A stretch of DNA of 64,000 nt, taken from NCBI RefSeq assembly GCF_048820975.1, contig NZ_JBMEUF010000001.1, forward strand, positions 1,364,001 to 1,428,000, in the 5' to 3' direction. Below the pieces are notes generated by a model, which did not search any database, was not told where the DNA came from, and saw only the letters and a list, made by a program, of their open reading frames with translations. Of this stretch, positions 53,313 through 61,466 are shown one piece after another. Origin of the DNA: Glaciecola sp048820975. GTDB taxonomy: Bacteria; Pseudomonadota; Gammaproteobacteria; Enterobacterales; Alteromonadaceae. The position numbers were made by a program, and so were the translations under genes. The stretch's first letter is position 1. The number at the start of each line of letters is the position of its first letter.

Positions 53313-55376
53313 ATGGCTTCTCAACCCACGTTTTATACTACATCTTTATGTATTTTAGCGGCTTTCAATACCGCTCCCTCGTTCGCTACCGATGATCCTG
53401 ATAGCAACATCGAACACATTCGAATAAAAGGCAACAGCACTACCAAAAGCGGGGAATTTGTTAGCGCATCTCAAGGCTGGGTTTCAGGCGAAACATTAGT
53501 TGAACGCCCTATGCTGCGCACTGGTGAAATGCTTGAATTTATTCCCGGCATGATGGTCACGCAGCACAGTGGTTCAGGAAAAGCGAACCAATATTTTTTG
53601 CGTGGATTTAACCTTGATCACGGCACCGACTTTACCGTAAGTGTTGATGGCATGCCTATTAATATGCGAAGCCACGGCCATGGTCAAGGATACTCTGACT
53701 TAAATTTTGTGATTCCTGAAGCGATTGATAATTTAAGCTATTTTAAGGGAACCTACTATGCCAACATTGGCGATTTCTCCAGTGCTGGCGGCGCCTTTTT
53801 CGAATTAAAGAATAGTTTAAGCCACAATAGTGCGTCATTCAGCCTAGGTGAAAATGGCTATCAACGAATAGTAAGCTTAAACCAAGCTGATATTGCAGGC
53901 GGTAAAGCTATTGCAGCAATTGAATATCAAACCTTTGATGGCCCATGGACAGATATTAATGAGGATATAAGAAAAAAGAACGCGAACTTGCGATACATAA
54001 ACGAAATATTGGATGGTGAGCTAAGCATAAATGTAATGCTGTACGATAATAAGTGGAACAGTGCTGACCAAATTCCGCAACGCGCGGTTGAAAGCGGAAT
54101 AATTGACAGCTTAGGGTCCATCGACACTGATGTAGGCGGTGAGTCTTCTCGCTACAGTGTTTCGGGAAAATACACAAGCGACTCAGTTAATGCTTCATTT
54201 TACGCCATAGATACTGACTTAACGCTATTTTCAAACTTTACTTACTTTTTAGATAACCCGGACGTGAGTGATCAATTTGAGCAAGCTGACAATAGGCAAA
54301 TTTATGGCGGTGAAGTATACACCAGTGTGCCGCTTTCAATTTCCGCAGGCAGTTCACTTACCTTTGGTGGGCAATGGCGCTTTGATGATATTAATAATGT
54401 AGGGCTATATCGTACACAAAACTTACAGCGCACTAGCACCATTCGTGAAGACGCTATAAAAAGCAACAGTTACGCATTGTTTGCACAATCAAACATAGTG
54501 CTAACTGATGACCTTAGTTTGACATTAGGCGGGCGCTACGATTATTTAGATGTAGAAGTAGAAAGCGACTTAGATGCTAACAGCGGTTCAGAAAACGATG
54601 GTATATTTACGTTAAAAGCCGCATTAAAGTACATGCTAAGTGATGAGCTAACCGCCTTTGCAAACATTGGCCAAGGGTTTCATTCAAACGATGCTCGCGG
54701 GGCAACAATAAGTATTGACCCAGTAAGCTTAGATGCTACAGCACCCGCTCCTTTACTCGTTAAATCTTTAGGCTATGAAACTGGCTTAAACTTTACTAAC
54801 AATAAGAGTTTTAATGTGTCGGCAGCGCTTTGGTATTTAGAGTTAGATAGCGAATTGGTTTATGTAGGTGATGCGGGTTTTACTGAAGCTAGCCGCCCTT
54901 CAGAACGCTATGGCGCGGAACTTAGCGCTTACTACTGGTTCGGACATCATTTAACGGCTGACTTTGAAGCAGCATACACAAAAGCGCGCTTTAGTGATGC
55001 CGTAAATGGTGAGGGGGACTATATTGATGGTACGGTGCCCGGTGTAGTTAGCGCAGGTGCTACCTACTATCAGCAAAGTAATCAACAAGGATTCAGCTAT
55101 ACCTTGCGCGCGCGTTATTTAAGTTCACGAACGGTTGATAGCTTTGACTCTATTACCCCTCCATCAACGTTTATTGTTAATACACAAATTGCTTATAAAC
55201 AGGCCGATTGGGACTTAAGCCTAGAAATTCTAAATACACTAAATAGCGATGACCACGACATTGACTATTTTTACGCGTCACGCTTGCCTGGGGAACCAGA
55301 AGAAGGTATTGAAGATTTACACTATCACCCTGTAGAGCCAAGATCATTGCGGCTTACCTATAGATTGCACTACTAA
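53313..55376 (+). CDS. TonB-dependent outer-membrane receptor
   Basis: The protein has 687 residues. The signal peptide (about 1-25, ending SFAT) is followed by a TonB-box-like IEHIRIKG. The plug domain runs about 45-160, with LRTGEMLEFIPGMMVTQHSGSGKANQYFLRGFNLDHGTDFTVSVDGMPINMRSHGHGQGYSDLNF; the His-rich turn NMRSHGHGQGYSD in it is notable. The 22-stranded barrel ends VEPRSLRLTYRLHY with the terminal aromatic. The length fits siderophore, heme or metal-complex receptors more than large polymer importers, but the ligand is not determined. A propeller lipoprotein gene lies just upstream. Confidence 0.88.
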   Translation: MASQPTFYTTSLCILAAFNTAPSFATDDPDSNIEHIRIKGNSTTKSGEFVSASQGWVSGETLVERPMLRTGEMLEFIPGMMVTQHSGSGKANQYFLRGFNLDHGTDFTVSVDGMPINMRSHGHGQGYSDLNFVIPEAIDNLSYFKGTYYANIGDFSSAGGAFFELKNSLSHNSASFSLGENGYQRIVSLNQADIAGGKAIAAIEYQTFDGPWTDINEDIRKKNANLRYINEILDGELSINVMLYDNKWNSADQIPQRAVESGIIDSLGSIDTDVGGESSRYSVSGKYTSDSVNASFYAIDTDLTLFSNFTYFLDNPDVSDQFEQADNRQIYGGEVYTSVPLSISAGSSLTFGGQWRFDDINNVGLYRTQNLQRTSTIREDAIKSNSYALFAQSNIVLTDDLSLTLGGRYDYLDVEVESDLDANSGSENDGIFTLKAALKYMLSDELTAFANIGQGFHSNDARGATISIDPVSLDATAPAPLLVKSLGYETGLNFTNNKSFNVSAALWYLELDSELVYVGDAGFTEASRPSERYGAELSAYYWFGHHLTADFEAAYTKARFSDAVNGEGDYIDGTVPGVVSAGATYYQQSNQQGFSYTLRARYLSSRTVDSFDSITPPSTFIVNTQIAYKQADWDLSLEILNTLNSDDHDIDYFYASRLPGEPEEGIEDLHYHPVEPRSLRLTYRLHY

Positions 55377-55401
55377 TTATATTGATTCACAGATACTACA
55401 A

Positions 55402-55440
55402 ATAACGCTAGATGCAGATTGTGCTGTCATCTAGCGTTAT
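55402..55440. terminator. Bidirectional hairpin between convergent genes
   Basis: ATAACGCTAGATG (55402-55414) and CATCTAGCGTTAT (55428-55440) are perfect 13-bp arms with a 13-base loop, placed between the stops of the TonB receptor (55376) and the GH43 gene (55457). No long T-run follows on either strand. Confidence 0.7.
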
Positions 55441-55456
55441 CACAGAAATCCTTATT

Positions 55457-57109
55457 TTATTTATCTTCGTACTCCACATATTCAAAATAATCAAAGTCGG
55501 CAATACATTGCTGGCCCGACACATCTTGACATGCCATACCTACAAAACCGCCCGTGAAGTGACAACCATCTCCACCACCTGCTTCATCAGATATTATGCT
55601 GTAGTCTAAGTTAATAGGCAGTGTAGTCCAGTTTTCCTCATTTAATGAATAGGCAAACTGTAAGGTGTGATGCTTAACACTCGCGCGTAAAAATACGGTG
55701 CCGTTTTCTGGCAGTATAAAGCGCTTATCAGTTTGGCAAGCATCAAGTTGCCCTTCCCTCAAAGGGAAAGTTAGGCACAGGCTTTGATCACCTAAACAGC
55801 TCATAATATCAATAAAGCGTTGGCCGCTGTCATCAACCGATATATAACAATAATGAAATTTACTCGTATTGTAATAGCAAATTAAGCCGGCGGTTTGCTG
55901 AAAATTACTCGGTTTAAAATCAAGCGAAGTTTGCGCTTGATATACGAACGCTTCTTGGCGCCTAGCTATTAAAGCGTGCTCATACAATGATCCTATGGAT
56001 TCACGGCCAGTTAGCCTTAAGTAGCCAGGGCGAGTATCTAAACTCATAAATCGCTCTGGAAACGGCGTTCTTAGCCACTGAAATTCAATGGGTAGAGTAG
56101 TGCTATCAAAATTGCATCTCTTATTTTGTTTTGGCCAAGGGTGCTCAGGAAGTTTAGGTGCAGGCACCTGCATTTCAGGTAACCCGTCGCTTTGCGCGTT
56201 TTCTAAGCGTACCCAGTTATCATCAGTCCAGTAGGTTTTTTGTAAACCCGTTTCTCGGCCTAAAGGACATCTGCGTTCACCTGCTAAAGGGCGCCCACAC
56301 AAATGCACTAAATAAGATTCACCGCTTGGCGTATCAAATAAATCACCATGGCCTGTGCGTTGTAAGCCTAAATGTTGATTGTCTTTAGCCGTAAGTAAAT
56401 AGCCGTACGGGTCAAGCTCATAGGGGCCATCTATATGTTTAGAGCGCGCTACAGTCATAGCGTGGGTATAAAAGGTACCCCCTTCCGCCGTTAACAAATA
56501 ATAATAACCGTTGCGTTTATACAAATGCGGGGCTTCGGTTAATGCTAATTTACTGCCCTTAAATATATTCTTAATTTCACCCACAAGTTTTTTCTGTTTA
56601 GGGCAATATTCCTGAAGTAAAATACCGCCAAATTGATTGCGCTGATAACGATGATCCCACACCATATTTACAAACCACATTTTGCCGTCATCGTCATGAA
56701 ACAATGATGGGTCAAAACCACTGGAGTTCATATATACAGGGTCACTCCATTGTCCATCAATGGTTTCGCATGTTGTGTAATAATTGTGAGCATCTTTAAA
56801 GTTGCCATCAAAACGTTTTACGTCGGTATAAATAAGGTGGAACTTGCCCTGACTATAGCTAATGCATGGCGCCCAAATACCGCAAGAATCAGGCTCTCCT
56901 CGCATATCTAAGAGGCTTTCTCTGTTTAAAGGCCGGCTAACTAAGCGCCAGTTTTTTAAATCTTTTGAGTGGTGAATTTGCACACCTGGGTACCATTCAA
57001 ATGTTGAGGTAGCAATGTAAAAGTCACTTCCCACTACCACAATGCTTGGATCAGGATTGAAGCCGGGAAGAATGGGGTTTTGAATCATATTTGAAACTGT
57101 ATTTTGCAT
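55457..57109 (-). CDS. GH43 beta-xylosidase (XynB-type)
   Basis: The protein has 550 residues with no signal peptide, so it is probably cytoplasmic. The five-bladed propeller domain (about 1-325) starts NPILPGFNPDPSIV, with the general base Asp at 20; the second Asp is in SSGFDPSLFHDDD, and the acid Glu in LTEAPHLYKRNGYYYLL. The C-terminal beta-sandwich (about 340-545) includes WLRTPFPERFMSL and ends DFDYFEYVEYE, as in GH43 XynB-type enzymes. It releases xylose from xylo-oligosaccharides. Its ATG overlaps the symporter stop by one base (TAATG), with AGGA nine bases upstream. Activity on arabinoside is possible too. Confidence 0.92.
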   Translation of the reverse strand: MQNTVSNMIQNPILPGFNPDPSIVVVGSDFYIATSTFEWYPGVQIHHSKDLKNWRLVSRPLNRESLLDMRGEPDSCGIWAPCISYSQGKFHLIYTDVKRFDGNFKDAHNYYTTCETIDGQWSDPVYMNSSGFDPSLFHDDDGKMWFVNMVWDHRYQRNQFGGILLQEYCPKQKKLVGEIKNIFKGSKLALTEAPHLYKRNGYYYLLTAEGGTFYTHAMTVARSKHIDGPYELDPYGYLLTAKDNQHLGLQRTGHGDLFDTPSGESYLVHLCGRPLAGERRCPLGRETGLQKTYWTDDNWVRLENAQSDGLPEMQVPAPKLPEHPWPKQNKRCNFDSTTLPIEFQWLRTPFPERFMSLDTRPGYLRLTGRESIGSLYEHALIARRQEAFVYQAQTSLDFKPSNFQQTAGLICYYNTSKFHYCYISVDDSGQRFIDIMSCLGDQSLCLTFPLREGQLDACQTDKRFILPENGTVFLRASVKHHTLQFAYSLNEENWTTLPINLDYSIISDEAGGGDGCHFTGGFVGMACQDVSGQQCIADFDYFEYVEYEDK

Positions 57110-58428
57110 TATGCGGTTTCCTTAAAATCTTGTGTTAGTTTGTAGTACTGCATGCATATAAATACAATGAGTCCAGCAATAACCGAGCTGAGAGAATATA
57201 AAAATAAGATGCCTGCTAAGGCTGTTTCAGACTGCACCACATTGGCCTGATAGCCTGAATAAGCGAGTATCCATCCGGTAAATGCTCCCCCTAATGCTAT
57301 GCCCAGTTTAATCATTAGTAGGTGGCCTGAAAATGCCATTGCCATGGCACTTTGGCCTAGCTTTTTCATGCCGTAATCAACCGTATCAGGCACCGTAGAA
57401 AATAGCAGTGGCGTAAATACCATGTGCACAAAATTAGCTAATATAGTAAATACCAATGCAAGCTCTACTGCATTGGGCGGAATAAAAAATAGAACGCCGT
57501 TTGTTAACATAATACCTAAAGCACACGCTTTCATTAGCGCCACTTTACACATTTTTCTTATAAGCCAGTTTGCACACAGCGCCCCCGCTACACCGGCTAA
57601 CATGCCGCTTGCCATAAATAAGGTAATTAGCGACTCTTCTTGCAAATAGTAGCGTACGTAAAAGGGCGTGGTTGCCCCGCGCATTGCTACGCTTATTAAG
57701 AGAAATATTGAAATGATAGCAATAATTCGCCATTGATCATTTTGCAACATTTTAGCAAAATCAGACCAGGCGCCGCTTACAAATGATTTGCTATTTGTTC
57801 GAGGCATATTCACTCGTTCTTTGGTAAGCCAAAAGCAAGCAATAAAACAAAGTATGGCAAATATAGAAAGAACAATCATGGCCCATTGAAAGCCTTTTTG
57901 CTGGTCACCTTGGCCAAAAAACTCAACTAAAGGTAATACGCTTGAGGTTACAATTGCGCCTCCTGCCATTGCCAATGCGAAGCGCCACGATTGTACCGAC
58001 GCTCTTTCAGTTGGCGAGGCTGTCATTACGCCGCCCAATGCTGAATAAGGAATATTAATGGCCGTGTATACCATCATTAACAAAGTATAAGTAAGGTAGG
58101 CATAAATGAGCTTGCCTGATTGATTTAAGTCAGGCGTGGTGAAAGCAAGTACCGCTAAAATACCGTAAGGGATACAAAACCATAAAAGATATGGGCGGTA
58201 TTTCCCCCACTTGGTTTGCGTTCTATCAGCCAGCGCGCCCATTATTGGGTCAGTAACGGCATCAAATAGTCTAACAACTAAAAATAAAGTACCCACTGCG
58301 GCGGCTTCTATGCCAAATACATCGGTGTAGAAATATAGCAAAAAGCCAATTACCACTTGGAACACAATATTACTGGCGGTGTCACCCAAGCCATAACCAA
58401 ATTTCTCTTTTAGGCTGACCTTATCCAT
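57109..58428 (-). CDS. GPH-family sugar:cation symporter (XynP-like)
   Basis: The protein has 439 residues with 12 transmembrane helices. The start KEKFGYGLGDTASNIVFQ, then FLVVRLFDAVTDPIMGALADRTQTKWGKYRPYLLW, is the glycoside-pentoside-hexuronide:cation symporter signature, and VNMPR/LLFSTVPDTVDYGMKKLGQSAMAMAFSGHL follows. Related XynP/XylP proteins carry xylosides and xylo-oligosaccharides into the cytoplasm with H+ or Na+. It lies 61 bp after the xylanase and overlaps the GH43 gene by one base, so all three are probably one transcript. AAGGA precedes the ATG. Confidence 0.92.
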   Translation of the reverse strand: MDKVSLKEKFGYGLGDTASNIVFQVVIGFLLYFYTDVFGIEAAAVGTLFLVVRLFDAVTDPIMGALADRTQTKWGKYRPYLLWFCIPYGILAVLAFTTPDLNQSGKLIYAYLTYTLLMMVYTAINIPYSALGGVMTASPTERASVQSWRFALAMAGGAIVTSSVLPLVEFFGQGDQQKGFQWAMIVLSIFAILCFIACFWLTKERVNMPRTNSKSFVSGAWSDFAKMLQNDQWRIIAIISIFLLISVAMRGATTPFYVRYYLQEESLITLFMASGMLAGVAGALCANWLIRKMCKVALMKACALGIMLTNGVLFFIPPNAVELALVFTILANFVHMVFTPLLFSTVPDTVDYGMKKLGQSAMAMAFSGHLLMIKLGIALGGAFTGWILAYSGYQANVVQSETALAGILFLYSLSSVIAGLIVFICMQYYKLTQDFKETA

Positions 58429-58489
58429 TATGGGTATCCTTTTTTATTTTAATATTAATATACAACTGCAGAATCAGAGCAAAAGCAGC

Positions 58490-59653
58490 TTATCGCTGAG
58501 CTTGCTCAATTAATGTTTTCACAAAAGGTTTTGCTTGGTAGTCTCGGTCAAAAGGAAGTGGGTAATCTGTGCGGCCTTTCATGGGCCAATTGTTGCGCCA
58601 AGTGCTATTGTCAGAAACGCCCCAAAAGGTAACACGGTCAATTGCTTTTTCGTAACGTAAAAACAGTGCAAATAAATCTGAGTACGCTTGCGCAAGCTTT
58701 TGGCTAGATGAAGCAGAAATACCCATGGCATAGGGGTTATAATCATCCTGAAGGTCAAATTTCAATGAAATATCTGCGCCCATATTTTCCCCTTCTGGAA
58801 ATTTAAGCACTGAAATATCAAGCTCGGTAATCATCATTTTTAAATCTTGCTGAGCTACTTTTTGAATACTTAGCGCTAATTCTTTCAAAGGAGGTGTAAT
58901 GCCATAATGGCCCTGCTCACCTATGCCATCTATACGAATCCCTTTGGCCTTTAAGCGCTTAGCTAGGGCAATCGCCCCATCCATTTTCGCGGCTTTAAAC
59001 AGGTTGTAATCGTTATAATATAATTGTGCATTAGGAGCAGCCTGCGCAGCGAAAGTAAATGCTAACTCTATAAAATCATCACCTATAATTTGTTGCCATT
59101 TTGATTCGCGCATAGTGCCATCTTCGTTTAAGGCTTCGTTAACCACATCCCACCCTTTAATGTCGTTCTTATAGCGCCCGGCTAAGGCAAAAATTTGTGA
59201 CTTCATACGCGCAATGAGTAATTCGCGGCTTGCTTCATTACCCAACTCATCTTCAAATACCCAATCAGGCGTTTGTTCGTGCCACACCAATGCATGTCCA
59301 ATTACTGACTTATTGGTTTTGTTGGCATACTGCACAAGAGCATCAGCCCCTTCAAACGTGAATTGTCCTTCAGTAGGCTGAATACTTTCCCATTTCATGT
59401 CGTTTTCAGAGGTTAAGGTATTAAAGTGCTTATCTACAATAGCTATAGACTGTGAATCATACCCCGTAGTTTGATTTCTATTTAGGGCTGTACCAATATC
59501 AAAATACGTAGAATAAGCGTCACTCAAAGAACCCGTGCTTAAAGGTTGGCTGTTAGCTGTGTTGTTTGATGGCTTCGACAATGTGCTATGCATAGAACAA
59601 CTGCTAAGCAAATAAATAGAAATCATGACAATAAGGAAATTAATAACTTTCAT
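58490..59653 (-). CDS. GH10 endo-1,4-beta-xylanase lipoprotein
   Basis: The protein has 387 residues. The lipoprotein signal MKVINFLIVMISIYLLSSC has its Cys at residue 19, followed by Ser, so it is expected on the outer membrane, perhaps facing outward. The GH10 barrel has TSENDMKWESIQPTEGQFTF, GHALVWHEQTPDWVF, the acid/base Glu in GWDVVNEALNEDG, and the nucleophile Glu in MITELDISVL. I chose the ATG at 59653; a GTG at 59665 is the alternative and lies inside an AGGTG-like stretch. A promoter with an overlapping palindromic operator precedes it. Confidence 0.94.
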   Translation of the reverse strand: MKVINFLIVMISIYLLSSCSMHSTLSKPSNNTANSQPLSTGSLSDAYSTYFDIGTALNRNQTTGYDSQSIAIVDKHFNTLTSENDMKWESIQPTEGQFTFEGADALVQYANKTNKSVIGHALVWHEQTPDWVFEDELGNEASRELLIARMKSQIFALAGRYKNDIKGWDVVNEALNEDGTMRESKWQQIIGDDFIELAFTFAAQAAPNAQLYYNDYNLFKAAKMDGAIALAKRLKAKGIRIDGIGEQGHYGITPPLKELALSIQKVAQQDLKMMITELDISVLKFPEGENMGADISLKFDLQDDYNPYAMGISASSSQKLAQAYSDLFALFLRYEKAIDRVTFWGVSDNSTWRNNWPMKGRTDYPLPFDRDYQAKPFVKTLIEQAQR

Positions 59654-59675
59654 GTTAGGTTTCACCTGATAAAAA

Positions 59676-59715
59676 TGTTAGCGCTAACAATATTGTTTAA
59701 TATCTTAACTGTCAA
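59676..59715 (-). promoter_or_regulatory. Xylanase promoter with LacI-family-type operator
   Basis: On the minus strand, TTGACA (complement of 59710-59715) is followed after exactly 17 bp by TATTGT (complement of 59687-59692). TGTTAGCGCTAACA (59676-59689), a perfect 14-bp palindrome, overlaps the -10. The central GC in TTAGCGCTAA is typical of LacI-family sites, such as those of pentose and xylan repressors. It implies repression lifted by an inducer such as xylose or a xylo-oligosaccharide. Confidence 0.8.
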
Positions 59716-59778
59716 TTATTAATTTACGTTTTTGCAACAATAATTTTACGTGTGGAGCATGCAATGAGGTTGCAAGGG

Positions 59779-59819
59779 GCTTGTTGTTTTACCCGCAACA
59801 TATGGACAAAACAACAAGC
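59779..59819. other. Long hairpin after the halogenase gene
   Basis: GCTTGTTGTTTT (59779-59790) and AAAACAACAAGC (59808-59819) are perfect 12-bp arms around a 17-base loop. The halogenase stop is 13 bp away on the minus-strand side. No T-run follows on that strand, so it is either a weak terminator or an RNA-stabilising 3' hairpin separating the halogenase from the xylanase unit. Confidence 0.55.
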
Positions 59820-59832
59820 ACAAAGGAAAGAG

Positions 59833-61359
59833 TCACCGCGTGCTGGCTTGGCAATTTTGTTTTATGAATTCTTCATGAGTGGGCATGCGGTCTACTGACT
59901 GCTCAATTACCTGCTGCACGTGGGCAAGGCGCCGGTCTATTTCACTTTGTTCAAGCATGTCAGCCATTGGATGATAGCTTTCAGGCATCAAGCCTTGGCC
60001 TATCATTACAGATATCCAACTTGACTGATTAAACAGTTCATCATTCTCTCTAAATACACGTCCACTTTCTTTAAACAAAGCAATTTTTTTAGTTAGGTAA
60101 TCAGGGATGTCTATGTTTTGGCAGAAGCGCCAGAATGGCGAGTCATCGCGCTCTGTTACCTTATAATGCAAAATAATGAAGTCTCGAATTTTAATCATTT
60201 CTTCACTTGCTTGTGCGTTATAAGTATCTATATTTGCTTGATTAAAGCTTTTATCAGGAAATAAACTCATAAGGCGCGAAATACTACTTTGCACTAGATG
60301 GATAGCCGTTGATTCAAGCGGCTCAATAAAGCCACTAGCTAAACCTATAGCCACACAGTTTTTATTCCAGTGTTTTCTGCGCATTCCAGTATGAAAGCGA
60401 AGTACTCTAGGCTCAACCAAAGGTTTGCCTTCAATGTTTTGCAGTAAAATATCTTTGGCTTCTGCGTCACTCATAAAACGGCTTGCATATACATGCCCAT
60501 TGCCTGTTCTATGTTGCAGGGGAATACGCCATTGCCAGCCTGCGGTTTGCGCCCACGATCGTGTGTAAGGATACAAGCGGTCGCTGTTTTCACTTGGCAC
60601 TACTACTGCGCTATCACAGGGTAACCAATGCCGCCAGCTTTCGTAACCTGTTTGCAAGGCCTCTTCAATCAACAAGCCTTTAAAGCCGGAGCAATCTATA
60701 AACAAATCGCCTTCAATACAGCTGTCATCTTGCAAAGTAATTGAATCAATATGGCCATTTTCATTATTAATGTTTACATGTTTAACCGTAGCTTCTATTC
60801 GCTTAACACCATGACTCAACGCAAATTTTCTTAACCACTTTACATATAAACCTGCATCAAAATGAAACGCATAAGCTATGTTGTTCAATGGTGAGTTAGG
60901 CACATTAATAGAACGCATCATTTTGTTTTGTGCGGCGGCTACGCAATTAAAGGCAAAATTATCGAGCTTGTATTTTGAGTCACTAGAGGCTTGTTTTTCT
61001 TTGATTGTTTTCAACCAAAAGTGATGAAAATCTACGCCGTCAAAGTTTACGCCAATTGTACCAAACGGATGAATATACTCATGATTAAGCGATTTCCAAT
61101 CTTTGAACTGAATACCGTGTTTGAATGTGGCGTTTGTTTCTTTCACAAACTCGTTTTCATCAAGCCCCAGCAGCGCATTAAATAAGTGAAGTTGAGGAAT
61201 AGTGGCTTCACCAACACCAATGGTGGGAATCTCTGCCGATTCAACTAAAGTGATATTACTTGAAGAACCTTTAAGTAATTTTCCCATGGCCGCAGCGGTC
61301 ATCCATCCTGCTGTGCCTCCCCCTACTATTACAATGTTTTTAATATTATTTTGTTGCAT
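59833..61359 (-). CDS. Flavin-dependent tryptophan-halogenase family protein
   Basis: The protein has 508 residues. It has the FAD motif GGGTAG (13-18), GVGEATIP (48-55) and the catalytic Lys equivalent K80 (TFKHGIQF). The halogenase WxWxIP motif is W275-Q-W-R-I-P280, and GFIEPLESTAIHL carries the E346 position of PrnA. All hallmarks of a flavin-dependent halogenase are present, so halogenation of an aromatic substrate is plausible. Homologues encoded beside TonB receptors are common in marine and Caulobacter-type bacteria, but their natural substrates are mostly unknown. A partner flavin reductase is not seen in the window. It has no signal peptide. Confidence 0.88.
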   Translation of the reverse strand: MQQNNIKNIVIVGGGTAGWMTAAAMGKLLKGSSSNITLVESAEIPTIGVGEATIPQLHLFNALLGLDENEFVKETNATFKHGIQFKDWKSLNHEYIHPFGTIGVNFDGVDFHHFWLKTIKEKQASSDSKYKLDNFAFNCVAAAQNKMMRSINVPNSPLNNIAYAFHFDAGLYVKWLRKFALSHGVKRIEATVKHVNINNENGHIDSITLQDDSCIEGDLFIDCSGFKGLLIEEALQTGYESWRHWLPCDSAVVVPSENSDRLYPYTRSWAQTAGWQWRIPLQHRTGNGHVYASRFMSDAEAKDILLQNIEGKPLVEPRVLRFHTGMRRKHWNKNCVAIGLASGFIEPLESTAIHLVQSSISRLMSLFPDKSFNQANIDTYNAQASEEMIKIRDFIILHYKVTERDDSPFWRFCQNIDIPDYLTKKIALFKESGRVFRENDELFNQSSWISVMIGQGLMPESYHPMADMLEQSEIDRRLAHVQQVIEQSVDRMPTHEEFIKQNCQASTR

Positions 61360-61466
61360 ACGTGTGTACTAGCCTACTGCACAATGTGACTTGATATAGT
61401 GCTAACTATACCTGTTTTTTTTTAATACCATAAGTGAAGGGAGCACAATGCGCCCCCTTATTTTAC

